Assembly (NCBI GenBank): GCA_902495305.1
Contig: CABUWG010000024.1
Location: 1 to 30,530 of the forward strand
Direction of reading: 5' to 3'
Source of the DNA: an uncultured Pseudomonadota bacterium
GTDB taxonomy: Bacteria > Pseudomonadota > Alphaproteobacteria > RF32 > CAG-239
DNA length: 30,530 nt
This document shows positions 7,071 through 14,881 of this stretch, in pieces. How positions within the stretch are numbered: position 1 is the first letter of the stretch; every line of letters begins with the position of its first letter. The notes under the pieces were generated by a model that saw nothing but the letters and a program-made list of their open reading frames with translations, did no database searches and was not told the origin of the DNA. Both the position numbers and the translations under genes were made by a program.

Positions 7071-7094
7071 GATAATTTTTCGTCAGGAATTATC
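7071..7094. repeat. Inverted repeat upstream of mlaE
   Basis: GATAATT and AATTATC, 10 bases apart, about 34 bases before the mlaE start. It could be an operator or chance AT-rich symmetry. Confidence 0.3.
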
Positions 7095-7127
7095 TTATAA
7101 GCATAAAAAATTTTTTCAGAGAAGAAA

Positions 7128-8234
7128 ATGTCGTTAACTTTCAAAACAGTGCAACAAACTTTGGAACTGGACCTCAGCGGAAATTTTTCAGGCTATGATG
7201 ATGAAGCCGAAAAATCCGATTTGTTCAATGCCTTGCCCAAAAGTAAAAAACTTCTGGTTAACGCCCGAAATTTAAAGGACTGGGATTCGACCTTGGTCGT
7301 TATTCTCTATAATCTGGCCAAACAAGCCGGAAAACAAAAAATTCCTTATGACTATTCTTCTCTGCCCGACAATCTGCACAGGCTGGTTTCTCTGGCCTTG
7401 GAGGTCGACCGCCGGCCGCCTTCGCTGCCAAATCGAAAATCCCCTTGGCTGGAAGCTTTGGGCGGCTGGGGAATCAGTGTTTATTCCGGCTTTGTCGGCG
7501 GCCTCAAATTTCTTGGGCGGACAACGGCTTCAATCGGAAGATTTCTGCGCGGCAAAGCCGTCATGCGGCCGGTTGACTTCTGGTTTGCGATGGAAGACTG
7601 CGGCTATCGTGCCGTTGCCATTGTTTCTCTGGTCAGCTTTATGGTCGGGTTAATTCTGGCTTTTGTCGGGGCCATCCAGCTCCAAACCTTCGGCGCCCAG
7701 ATTTATGTTGCCAGTCTGGTTACCATCGGCATGACCCGTATTATGGGAGCCATTATGGCCGGAATCATCATGGCCGGCCGTACCGGTGCGTCTTATGCCG
7801 CCGCAATCGGAACCATGCAGGTAAACGAAGAAATTGACGCCCTCAAAACCATGGGCATACCCGTGACGGACTTTCTGGTACTGCCGCGAACGCTGAGTCT
7901 TATTCTGACAATGCCGGTTTTAACCGTTCTGGCCGACTTTATGGGAATTTTCGGCGGAACCTTTGTCGGAACCGTCATGCTTGATATCTCTCTGCAGGAA
8001 TACATCAAATATTCCGTTGATACCTTCAGCATGAAAAACTTTCTGGTCGGTGTCTTTCATGGTTTTCTGTACGGGCTAATCATCTCGCTCTGCGGCTGTT
8101 ACTACGGCGTCAACAGCGGCCGCAACGCAGACAGCGTCGGCAAAGCCGCAACCAAAGCCGTTGTCTCCGCCATTGTTTGGATGATTGTCGTCACCGGCAT
8201 CCTCACTTTTGTATTTAAGGCGATGGGAATATGA
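7128..8234 (+). CDS. mlaE: MlaE-type lipid ABC transporter permease with STAS domain
   Basis: 368 residues. Residues 1 to about 95 look like a STAS domain (pattern around DWDSTLVVILYNLAKQA), the role played by separate MlaB in E. coli. The rest is the MlaE permease (about 130-368) with several membrane spans and the motif GRTGASYAAAIGTMQVNEEIDALKT. It is the inner-membrane part of a phospholipid transporter working between inner and outer membrane. It overlaps mlaF by 4 bases (ATGA), which indicates translational coupling. Confidence 0.93.
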   Translation: MSLTFKTVQQTLELDLSGNFSGYDDEAEKSDLFNALPKSKKLLVNARNLKDWDSTLVVILYNLAKQAGKQKIPYDYSSLPDNLHRLVSLALEVDRRPPSLPNRKSPWLEALGGWGISVYSGFVGGLKFLGRTTASIGRFLRGKAVMRPVDFWFAMEDCGYRAVAIVSLVSFMVGLILAFVGAIQLQTFGAQIYVASLVTIGMTRIMGAIMAGIIMAGRTGASYAAAIGTMQVNEEIDALKTMGIPVTDFLVLPRTLSLILTMPVLTVLADFMGIFGGTFVGTVMLDISLQEYIKYSVDTFSMKNFLVGVFHGFLYGLIISLCGCYYGVNSGRNADSVGKAATKAVVSAIVWMIVVTGILTFVFKAMGI

Positions 8235-8995
8235 AAAAACAGCAACCGGAAATAGAAGTCAGCAATCTGACCTTGGGATACGGAGATTTTATCCTGATGA
8301 AAGACATCAGCTTTCAGGTAAACAAGGGAGATGTCTTTATCATCATGGGGGCCAGCGGCGGCGGCAAAAGCACGCTTCTGAAAGCCCTGACCGGACTGTT
8401 GCAGCCGTTCAGCGGACAAATCTGCATTAACGGCACAGACTTTACGACAGCCACGCCGAAACAAAGAAATGAAATCATGCAGCACTGCGGCATACTCTAC
8501 CAAAGCGGTGCCCTGTTCAGCTCCATGACACTGGCCGAAAACATTGCCCTGCCACTGCAACGTTACACCAACTACTCCGCACGTCTGATAAAAGAACTGG
8601 TTTCATTAAAACTGGCACTTGTCGGACTGACCGGATTTGAAGACTTTTATCCGTCCGAAATCAGCGGCGGTATGAACAAACGCGCAGGACTGGCCAGAGC
8701 ATTGGCCCTTGACCCCAAAATCGTTTATTTTGACGAACCCTCTGCCGGATTAGACCCGATAAGTTCAAAACTGCTCGATGACTTGATTCTGGATATCAAT
8801 CACAGCCTGGGAACAACCATTGTTGTCGTCACCCATGAACTCGATTCGATTTTTACCATCGGCAACAATTCAATCTTTTTGGACGCCGATACCAAAAGCA
8901 TTGCCGGTTACGGCAATCCCAAAGAACTGCTCAAAACCACCAAAAACCCCAAACTTCGCGAATTCCTGACCCGTGGAGGAGAAAAAAATGCCTAA
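8231..8995 (+). CDS. mlaF: MlaF-type ABC transporter ATPase
   Basis: 254 residues. Walker A GASGGGKS (40-47), signature SGGMNKR, Walker B IVYFDEPSAGLDP and the switch histidine in VVTHELDS are all present. MNKRAGLARALALDP is typical of the Mla/Ttg2A branch. It powers lipid movement through MlaE. Start overlaps the mlaE stop; the 3' end overlaps mlaD by 8 bases. Confidence 0.95.
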   Translation: MKKQQPEIEVSNLTLGYGDFILMKDISFQVNKGDVFIIMGASGGGKSTLLKALTGLLQPFSGQICINGTDFTTATPKQRNEIMQHCGILYQSGALFSSMTLAENIALPLQRYTNYSARLIKELVSLKLALVGLTGFEDFYPSEISGGMNKRAGLARALALDPKIVYFDEPSAGLDPISSKLLDDLILDINHSLGTTIVVVTHELDSIFTIGNNSIFLDADTKSIAGYGNPKELLKTTKNPKLREFLTRGGEKNA

Positions 8996-9749
8996 ACAAC
9001 CCAATAAAACCCTGATCGGCCTTTTTATCGCCGCCGGCATTGCCATCATTATCATAACAGCAGGCATATACGTCAAAAACAATTTATTAAGCAACAAAAA
9101 AAATACCGTCGTGATGTATTTTGAAGAATCAATCCAAGGCCTGAACGTTGGCTCCGCCGTTGTCTTCAAAGGAGTAGAGATCGGAAACGTCACCAAAATC
9201 GGCATTATCGCCGATCCCGATTCCATGGATTTCAGCATTGTTGTTTTTGCCGAACTCAACAACCAGAACATTAAGGCAATTGCCGAATACCGCAACAAAA
9301 AGAAACTTCTGGAAACCATGATACAAAAAGGCCTCCGCGCCCGATTGACGACCAAAAGCTATGTTACCGGACAATTAATGATTGAGTTTGCCATTCTGCC
9401 CAATTCTCCGGCTTATACCCAGCCAAACAATCACGGCTATCTGGTTGTGCCGACAACATTGTCTTCTCTGGCCGAACTCTCAAGAGACCTGCAAAGCGTG
9501 CCGATAAGACAAAGCATTGACAACTTCAACAAATTCTTCACCAATCTTAACAACCAGATGCCGCAGGTTGAACAAATCATCAACAAAATAGATACGCTGA
9601 TGGGCAGCAACCCGCGCGCCGTGACCGGAACTTTGTATAACTTCAATCAGACCATGACCAGCATCCGCGATGCCTCCAATGCTTTCCGCAATCTGACTGA
9701 TTATCTGGAACGTCATCCGGAAGCGATTTTGAAAGGAAAAGAAAAATGA
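8988..9749 (+). CDS. mlaD: MlaD-type MCE-domain substrate-binding subunit
   Basis: 253 residues. One N-terminal membrane span (about 9-29) is followed by an MCE domain (YFEESIQGLNVGSAV, then FKGVEIGNVTKIG). A long helical C-terminal region follows (QSIDNFNKFFTNLNNQMPQ...). MCE subunits form a hexameric ring in the periplasm that holds lipid. The start at 8988 has GGAGGAG just upstream; an in-frame ATG at 8973 inside mlaF lacks such a site. The stop overlaps the next start (ATGA). Confidence 0.92.
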   Translation: MPKQPNKTLIGLFIAAGIAIIIITAGIYVKNNLLSNKKNTVVMYFEESIQGLNVGSAVVFKGVEIGNVTKIGIIADPDSMDFSIVVFAELNNQNIKAIAEYRNKKKLLETMIQKGLRARLTTKSYVTGQLMIEFAILPNSPAYTQPNNHGYLVVPTTLSSLAELSRDLQSVPIRQSIDNFNKFFTNLNNQMPQVEQIINKIDTLMGSNPRAVTGTLYNFNQTMTSIRDASNAFRNLTDYLERHPEAILKGKEK

Positions 9750-10315
9750 AAAAAGCCATAAGCCTGTGCCTGTTTTTTCTCCTTTGCGGCTGCCTGAGCT
9801 TCAGCGACAGCCCACCCTCTCAGTTTTATATGCTCAAAACCCTGCCCGCCGAACCACTCAGTCAGGCAAAACTAAACATCGGCATTCAGGAAGTTCAAAT
9901 TCCGGAATACGTCAGCCGTCCGCAAATTGTCACGACCCAAAACGCCGTTGAATATAATATCTCCGAGTTCAACCGCTGGAGTTCTCCCCTTTCCGGTATC
10001 ATTCAACGGACACTGGCCTCGGATATGGCTTATCTGCTGCCAAAATCATTCATCAAACCCAGCAGTATCATCAGTGACAACTATACTTATACCGTATCAT
10101 TGGAAATCAACCGCTTTGACGGTGAATTCGGCAAAGACGCCAAACTTGAAGCCTGGTGGTATATCCTGAACCGCACCGGCACAATCCTGTATCGCGGCCA
10201 AAGCAATTTGTCACAACCGGCCGGCTCAGGCTATGAAGAACTGGTTTCGGCTCAAAGCCGCCTGCTGGCTGAACTGGCCCGACAAATTGCCCAAAAAATC
10301 ATAACCTTGCGATAA
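9746..10315 (+). CDS. ABC-type transport auxiliary lipoprotein (PqiC-like)
   Basis: 189 residues. Signal peptide with lipobox LCGC (Cys16), then a domain of the ABC transport auxiliary family, starting SQFYMLKTLP and LNIGIQEVQIPEYVSRPQIV. Members accompany MCE transporters and are thought to act on the outer-membrane side of the lipid path. Last gene of the operon, coupled to mlaD by a 4-base overlap and followed by a strong terminator. No MlaC-like periplasmic carrier or MlaA gene is in the window. Confidence 0.88.
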   Translation: MKKAISLCLFFLLCGCLSFSDSPPSQFYMLKTLPAEPLSQAKLNIGIQEVQIPEYVSRPQIVTTQNAVEYNISEFNRWSSPLSGIIQRTLASDMAYLLPKSFIKPSSIISDNYTYTVSLEINRFDGEFGKDAKLEAWWYILNRTGTILYRGQSNLSQPAGSGYEELVSAQSRLLAELARQIAQKIITLR

Positions 10316-10320
10316 TACAA

Positions 10321-10353
10321 AAGCTCCCTCTGTAAAAGGGAGCTTCCTTTTTT
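10321..10353. terminator. Terminator of mla operon
   Basis: AAGCTCCCT, 7-base loop, AGGGAGCTT, CC, six T's. An A-rich 5' flank means it may also serve the convergent esterase gene. Confidence 0.85.
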
Positions 10354-10369
10354 AAGAAGTCAGAATGAC

Positions 10370-11344
10370 TTACTTTTCCTCCGGCTTGTCTTCCAGCCCC
10401 TGACGCAAATAAGCCGCAGCCATCAAAACGGCGGCTTTTGAAGGTGCGGAATCAGCCAGCGCATTCAACATCATAAAGTCATGAATTGTTCCGGCAAAGC
10501 GCAAAGAAACAACTGTCACGCCGGCTTCGTTTAACTTTCGGGCAAAAGCCTCGCCTTCGTCACGCAAAACGTCGTTTTCATCCGTTATCACCAAAGCCGG
10601 CGGCAATCCCTCCAAAGCATGCGGTTCTGCCCGCAGCGGGCTGGCCAGAATATCCTCGCGGTCTTGCTCATTCGGGGCATATTGCTGCCAAAACCATTCC
10701 ATGGCTTTCTTCGTCAGCCACGGGCCATCGGCAAATTCCAGATATGACGCCGTATCAAAAGCCGCGTCCGTCACCGGATAAAACAAAGCCTGTGCCTTAA
10801 TTTCCGGCTGGCTGCCGTTTGCTTTTGCCATTAAAGTCATGGCAATTGCCATATTGCCGCCGACACTGTCTCCGGCCACGGCCAGTCGGGACGCATCTGC
10901 GCCGTATTGGTCGGCATAAGCCGCAACATATTGCAAAACCGCAAACAAATCATCTGTGGTATCCGGAAACTGTGCTTCCGGTGACGGCGTATAAACCGGA
11001 AAAACGACCACTGCCGGAATTTTCACCGCCAATTCGGCAACCAGACGGGCATGCGTCTTGTCATCTCCCATAACCCAGCCGCCGCCGTGAATATAAAACA
11101 CCAGCGGCAAAACCTTTTTGTTGCCTTTCGGCGAAACAATTTTCACCGACATCTTACGGCCGCTGTTGGTTTCAACTTCAATATCTTCAATTTTCACTGC
11201 CGGCATAACGGCTCCGGCTTTTTGAACATCCTGCAAAACTTTTCTGGCCTCCTGCGGCGTCAGATCATAAAGCGGCTTACCACCGGCTTTTTGCAAATCA
11301 TCAACAAAAGCCTGTACTTTATTCATCAAAAACACTTTTTCCAT
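10370..11344 (-). CDS. HSL-family alpha/beta hydrolase (esterase)
   Basis: 324 residues. Oxyanion motif HGGGW (86-90), nucleophile elbow GDSVGG with Ser160, acid Asp258 in ENDVLRDEGEA, and His288 in GTIHDF complete the catalytic triad of the hormone-sensitive-lipase family (family IV, Aes-like). Members hydrolyse short-chain esters; the real substrate is unknown. No signal peptide, so cytosolic. The start at 11344 has AGGAGGAGG upstream. Convergent with the mla operon. Confidence 0.9.
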   Translation of the reverse strand: MEKVFLMNKVQAFVDDLQKAGGKPLYDLTPQEARKVLQDVQKAGAVMPAVKIEDIEVETNSGRKMSVKIVSPKGNKKVLPLVFYIHGGGWVMGDDKTHARLVAELAVKIPAVVVFPVYTPSPEAQFPDTTDDLFAVLQYVAAYADQYGADASRLAVAGDSVGGNMAIAMTLMAKANGSQPEIKAQALFYPVTDAAFDTASYLEFADGPWLTKKAMEWFWQQYAPNEQDREDILASPLRAEPHALEGLPPALVITDENDVLRDEGEAFARKLNEAGVTVVSLRFAGTIHDFMMLNALADSAPSKAAVLMAAAYLRQGLEDKPEEK

Positions 11345-11477
11345 ATCATCCTCCTCCTGAAAAAGGTTATACTCAAAGATATAAAGCCGGATTCCGCCGA
11401 TTCAAGCTCATATTGACTTTCTTCCGGTTGCATGCTGGTTTGAACGGGTTAAAAAGAGCAGAAGAAGAAAGCAATAA

Positions 11478-11684
11478 TATTATATTCCCGGCATTACCGG
11501 ATTGCATATCCTGTCAAGCTTATACTCTCTGGCTGTTTTCTGCCCGGGCATCTGCCTCGGCATTCGTCGTATGCACGACTTGGGAAAAGCCGGCTGGTGG
11601 ATTTTGGCTCCCCTCTACAACATTTATCTCCTCTGCCTCAAAGGCGAAGATAAAGACAATGCTTATGGCAAACCTGTCAAATAA
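11478..11684 (+). pseudogene. Remnant of DUF805 membrane protein gene
   Basis: The reading frame from 11478 to TAA at 11684 gives about 68 residues that match only the C-terminal half of DUF805 proteins: a membrane span (LSSLYSLAVFCPGICLG), then IRRMHDLGKAGWW, a second span, and CLKGEDKDNAYGK. The frame is closed upstream by TAA at 11475-11477 and only a TTG could start it. The usual N-terminal spans are missing. Most likely a truncated gene; a short functional protein starting at TTG 11502 cannot be excluded. A strong terminator follows. Confidence 0.6.
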
Positions 11685-11701
11685 GCTCAGCCGCATTTTA
11701 T

Positions 11702-11729
11702 AAAGCCTGCTCAACGCAGGCTTTTTTTT
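11702..11729 (+). terminator. Rho-independent terminator
   Basis: AAAGCCTGC, loop TCAAC, GCAGGCTTT plus further T's, shortly after the DUF805 remnant. Confidence 0.85.
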
Positions 11730-11756
11730 GCATCAAAAACGGCTCAATCTTAATTA

Positions 11757-11784
11757 TTGACAATTTTAATATATAGTATATAAT
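11757..11784 (+). promoter_or_regulatory. Consensus promoter
   Basis: Perfect TTGACA, 16 bases, perfect TATAAT in very AT-rich DNA, with a start site about 30 bases before the ATG at 11821. It is the strongest-looking sigma70 promoter in the window. Confidence 0.8.
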
Positions 11785-11820
11785 ATACATATAAACCAAA
11801 CTATATAAAGGAAAGAAAAT

Positions 11821-12327
11821 ATGAAAAAGTTTATATTATTTTTATCCGCATCATTCTTATTACCCCTGAAAGCCTTTGCCAATCCGGCCTGTGCCGTATG
11901 TACCGTAGCAATCGGAGCTTCTGTCGGCATTGCCCGAAAACTCGGCATAGAAGACTCGATTGTCGGTCTGTGGGCCGGAGCATTGCTGACACTGCTCGGC
12001 TATTGGACAATAATATTCTTTGATAAAAGAAATTGGCACTTTTTCGGGCGGAATTTCCTGCTCATGCTTATTTCTGTCGGAATGATCGGCTTTATTTATA
12101 TAAGTGAAGTAAGCTACCAACCGCGGGTTATCTGGCAGATTTTTTACCTCGACCCTATTTTGTTCAGCACAATATTAGGCATGTTCATCTACATATATTC
12201 GCAAAAATTCTATCAATGGATGAAAATGAAAAACGGCGGACATGCTCACTTTCCGTTTGAAAAAGTTGTTCTCCCCATCGGACTACTCATCCTGACCAGC
12301 TTTTACCTGACCTGTTTTCCAATCTGA
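11821..12327 (+). CDS. Membrane protein with N-terminal CxxC, unknown function
   Basis: 168 residues. A signal peptide (about 1-20, cleavage near AFANPA) is followed by ACAVCTVAIGASVGIARKLG. Then come about four membrane spans with a DKRNWHFFGR loop and a hydrophilic GGHAHF loop. The CAVC motif near the mature N-terminus on the periplasmic side could be redox-active or bind metal. I recall similar short membrane proteins without known function but cannot name a family. The coding sequence is more AT-rich than its neighbours, has a near-perfect promoter and sits in a patch with a gene remnant and tRNA duplication, so transfer is plausible. Confidence 0.75.
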   Translation: MKKFILFLSASFLLPLKAFANPACAVCTVAIGASVGIARKLGIEDSIVGLWAGALLTLLGYWTIIFFDKRNWHFFGRNFLLMLISVGMIGFIYISEVSYQPRVIWQIFYLDPILFSTILGMFIYIYSQKFYQWMKMKNGGHAHFPFEKVVLPIGLLILTSFYLTCFPI

Positions 12328-12341
12328 GAACAATACCCAAC

Positions 12342-12380
12342 ATAAACAAATACCACCTGCAAGAGGTGGTATTTGTTTAT
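12342..12380. terminator. Perfect 17-base-pair hairpin, bidirectional terminator
   Basis: ATAAACAAATACCACCT, loop GCAAG, and its exact complement. Flanking A/T tracts lie inside the stem, so it should end transcription of the CxxC membrane protein gene. It directly abuts the duplicated tRNA 3' end at 12380. Confidence 0.8.
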
Positions 12381-12392
12381 GGCGTACCCGGA
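12380..12392 (-). repeat. Duplicated 3' end of tRNA-Arg
   Basis: Thirteen bases (TGGCGTACCCGGA) are identical to 12589-12601, the complement of the CCA end and 3' acceptor strand of the tRNA-Arg gene. The copies are direct repeats 209 bases apart. This is what integration into a tRNA 3' end leaves behind. No integrase lies between them. Confidence 0.5.
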
Positions 12393-12556
12393 CGGGGATA
12401 GAGGCAAAAAACTGACCAACGTCAGATTTTTGACACGTATCCCTAGCCTTTCTTGTTGAGCAAGGAAAGCGACAGCAACCGCAGCGAAACTAAAAAGGCT
12501 TGGATCCCTCCCCGTGAAAACGAGCCTCGCGATGTTTGAACGGAAGGATACAACAC
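12393..12556. other. Non-coding segment between tRNA 3' end copies
   Basis: No convincing gene. It holds a hairpin around CTGAC-CAAC-GTCAG flanked by A5/T5 (about 12404-12431), further pairing of GGGATA with TATCCC outside it, and an R2-like stretch at 12458-12488. Reading frames through here and the tRNA are artefacts. Confidence 0.5.
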
Positions 12557-12584
12557 AAAAAATCCCCCGCATGCGGAGGATTTT
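12557..12584 (-). terminator. Terminator of tRNA-Arg gene
   Basis: Hairpin pairing AAAATCC with GGATTTT and CCGC with GCGG, one internal mismatch. Read on the minus strand it ends in T's, 5 bases past the tRNA 3' end. Confidence 0.75.
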
Positions 12585-12588
12585 GAAG

Positions 12589-12665
12589 TGGCGTACCCGG
12601 AGGGATTCGAACCCACGACCCTCGGCGTCGGAGGCCGATACTCTATCCAACTGAGCTACGGGTAC
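12589..12665 (-). tRNA. tRNA-Arg (anticodon CCG)
   Basis: 77 bases including encoded CCA. Acceptor GTACCCG pairs perfectly with CGGGTAC; discriminator G; D arm with GCTCAGTTGGATAGAG; anticodon stem TCGGC/GCCGA around loop CTCCGAC gives anticodon CCG, reading CGG (Arg). T loop TTCGAAT. The T stem (GTGGG/CCCTC) has one T-T mismatch at the second pair. A partial copy of the 3' end lies downstream at 12380-12392. Confidence 0.95.
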
Positions 12666-12740
12666 ATAAACTGTTGCAGATAGTATTACAACAAAATTTT
12701 CAATAATTCTACAAAAAAAGTCATTTATCTCAATTTTTTC

Positions 12741-12769
12741 TTGACTTCTAGCAAAATTGTAGTTATTAA
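12741..12769 (+). promoter_or_regulatory. rpmB promoter
   Basis: TTGACT, 17 bases, TATTAA, leaving a leader of about 38 bases before the rpmB ATG. Confidence 0.65.
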
Positions 12770-12814
12770 CAAGCCAACAGGTTTATTTTATGGTTAAGAC
12801 AAAGGATTATAACA

Positions 12815-13108
12815 ATGGCTAAAAAATGTGATATCGCAGGAACCGGCGCTATGAGCGGAAACAACGTTAGCCACGCTAACAACAAAACCCGCCGCCGCTT
12901 TTTGCCGAACTTGCAGAATGTTTCTCTGCTGAGCGAAACATTGGGCAAAATCTTCAAACTGAAAGTTTGCTCCAAAACTTTGCGTTCTATTGAACACAAT
13001 GGCGGTCTGGATGCTTACTTGGAAGCTACTTCTAATACAAAATTGACTGAAGACGCAGTTAAAATCAAAAAATCAATTGCAAAAAGCAAAGCTGCAGCTG
13101 CTGAATAA
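12815..13108 (+). CDS. rpmB: Large-subunit ribosomal protein bL28
   Basis: 97 residues. The N-terminus MAKKCDIAGTG, then VSHANNKTRRRFLPNLQNV is diagnostic of bL28, which contacts the large-subunit RNA near the exit-site region. The Ala/Lys-rich C-terminal tail (KSKAAAAE) is as in alphaproteobacterial members. Own promoter and terminator, so monocistronic. Confidence 0.97.
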   Translation: MAKKCDIAGTGAMSGNNVSHANNKTRRRFLPNLQNVSLLSETLGKIFKLKVCSKTLRSIEHNGGLDAYLEATSNTKLTEDAVKIKKSIAKSKAAAAE

Positions 13109-13133
13109 GCTCTTTCTTCAGAAGTTTTTATCA

Positions 13134-13159
13134 AGAACTCCCTCGGGAGTTCTTTTTTT
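13134..13159 (+). terminator. rpmB terminator
   Basis: AGAACTCC paired with GGAGTTCT over a short loop, then seven T's. Confidence 0.85.
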
Positions 13160-13203
13160 ATCCCCATAATTAACAGCCTGTGCAAAATCTGCGGCGAAAT
13201 CTT

Positions 13204-13232
13204 TTGAGTTTTACAAAAATCTCCGCTATAAA
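13204..13232 (+). promoter_or_regulatory. dnaB promoter
   Basis: TTGAGT, 17 bases, TATAAA, about 37 bases before the dnaB ATG. Confidence 0.5.
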
Positions 13233-13268
13233 AAGTCAGATTAAAAAACATCAGGACTGTTATAAATT

Positions 13269-14744
13269 ATGGAAAATATAGATACCGCCAAACTGCCGCA
13301 GAATATTGAAGCCGAACAAGCATTGCTTGGAGCCTTGCTCGCCAATAACAAAGCTTTTGAAAAAGTTTCCGAATTTTTAAAACCGGAACACTTTGCCGAT
13401 CCGGTTCACGCCAAAATTTATGACATTATCTCCAAACTCATCAGCAAAGGCCATATTGCTGACGTTATCACACTCAAAAACTACTTTGAACAAGAAGGTT
13501 TATTAGATGAGGTCGGCGGCTACAAATATCTGGTACAGCTGGCTGACAGCTCCTCTCCGCTGACCAATGCCGAATACTATGCGCAATTCATTTATGACAA
13601 ATACCTGCGCCGAGAGCTCATCAATACCGGTTTTGAAATCGTCAACGAAGCTACCAAAGAAGATTTGGACTCCAACGCTTTTGATCAAATCGAAAGTGCC
13701 GAAAAAAAACTGTTTGAACTCTCTAATCAGGGTGACACCCGCGGCGGCTTTGTAGATTTTTCCGAAGCCTTGAACAACTCGCTGCACCTGATTGCCGAAG
13801 CCTACGAAAAAGACGGCAAAATCTCGGGTCTGCCCACCTCTCTGGATGCTTTGGATTACATGATCGGCGGCTTGAACAAATCAGACTTAATCATCATCGC
13901 CGGCCGTCCGGCCATGGGCAAAACCGCTCTGGCAACCAATATCGCTTATAACGTCGCCGAATATATGGCCAATAACAAAAATATGGATCCCAAAACCCGT
14001 GGAGTCGCATTTTTTTCATTAGAAATGTCGGCAGATCAGCTGGCCAGCCGTATCCTTTCCACCGTCACCCAAACCAACGGTAAAAAAATGCGTAACGGCG
14101 AACTCGACAAAGCCGAATTTATGCGGATTGCCGCTGCCGTTCAGGAATTGGAACAAATCCCGCTTTATATCGATGACACCCCCGGCCTGAATATCAACAT
14201 GATTCGCACTCGCGCCCGCCGTCTGCGCCGCAACAAAGGACTCGGCGCCATCGTGATTGACTATATTCAATTGATTGTCGGCTCCGGCAGCAAAAAGAAC
14301 GAAGGCAACCGCGTACAGGAATTGTCCGAAATCTCCCGCGGCCTGAAAATTCTTGCCAAAGAGCTGAATGTGCCGGTCATCGCCCTTTCCCAGCTCAACC
14401 GCGGTGTTGAGCAACGTGACGACAAACGTCCTGTCATGTCAGACCTGCGTGAATCCGGTTCAATCGAGCAAGACGCCGATATCGTCATGTTTGTTTTCCG
14501 TGAAAACTATTATATCCAAAACGAAGAACCCAAGCAAAAAGCCGGTGAAACGCCGGAACACTTCCAAAAACGTCAGGAAGAATGGGAAGAACGCCTGCGC
14601 CGTACCAAAAACATCGGCGAAGTCATCATCGGCAAGCAGCGTCACGGCTCAACCGGTACGGTTCAATTGTTCTGGAACGGCGAATTTGCCCAGTTCGGCA
14701 ATCTGGCCAAAGACGAATACCTGCCGGAACAAGCCCGCGATTAA
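13269..14744 (+). CDS. dnaB: Replicative DNA helicase DnaB
   Basis: 491 residues. N-terminal DnaB domain (about 10-115, PQNIEAEQALLGALL), then a RecA-like ATPase domain with Walker A GRPAMGKTA (212-220), Walker B IVIDYIQLI (about 329-337), SLEMSADQLASR, and the late motifs SDLRESGSIEQDAD and KQRHGSTGT. Hexameric helicase that opens the replication fork. No intein is visible. Single-gene unit between a promoter and a terminator. Confidence 0.98.
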   Translation: MENIDTAKLPQNIEAEQALLGALLANNKAFEKVSEFLKPEHFADPVHAKIYDIISKLISKGHIADVITLKNYFEQEGLLDEVGGYKYLVQLADSSSPLTNAEYYAQFIYDKYLRRELINTGFEIVNEATKEDLDSNAFDQIESAEKKLFELSNQGDTRGGFVDFSEALNNSLHLIAEAYEKDGKISGLPTSLDALDYMIGGLNKSDLIIIAGRPAMGKTALATNIAYNVAEYMANNKNMDPKTRGVAFFSLEMSADQLASRILSTVTQTNGKKMRNGELDKAEFMRIAAAVQELEQIPLYIDDTPGLNINMIRTRARRLRRNKGLGAIVIDYIQLIVGSGSKKNEGNRVQELSEISRGLKILAKELNVPVIALSQLNRGVEQRDDKRPVMSDLRESGSIEQDADIVMFVFRENYYIQNEEPKQKAGETPEHFQKRQEEWEERLRRTKNIGEVIIGKQRHGSTGTVQLFWNGEFAQFGNLAKDEYLPEQARD

Positions 14745-14770
14745 CAGGTTAGCACCATAACACTTACCGA

Positions 14771-14803
14771 ATATGTCCCTCGTCAAACAGGGACATATTT
14801 TTT
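14771..14803 (+). terminator. dnaB terminator
   Basis: ATATGTCCCT, 8-base loop, AGGGACATAT, T tract. Confidence 0.85.
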
Positions 14804-14826
14804 ATTAACTTTAAATTAAATAAATA

Positions 14827-14855
14827 TTGATATTGATTGAGAGGTGAGGTATAAT
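14827..14855 (+). promoter_or_regulatory. Promoter of VirB2-like gene
   Basis: TTGATA, 17 bases, perfect TATAAT, giving a leader of about 20 bases. Confidence 0.7.
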
Positions 14856-14881
14856 TTATGTCATAAACAAGGAGAAAAATG

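Noticed and set aside
8102..8560. 152-residue minus-strand frame
   Set aside because: Antisense to the mlaE-mlaF junction; both sense genes have full family motifs.
11413..11703. 96-residue frame over the DUF805 remnant
   Set aside because: Wrong frame; the DUF805-like peptide is read in a different frame (11478-11684).
12303..12650. 115-residue minus-strand frame through the tRNA-Arg region
   Set aside because: It begins inside the tRNA gene (DAEGRGFESLRVRH is the usual false translation of a tRNA) and runs through hairpins and a terminator.
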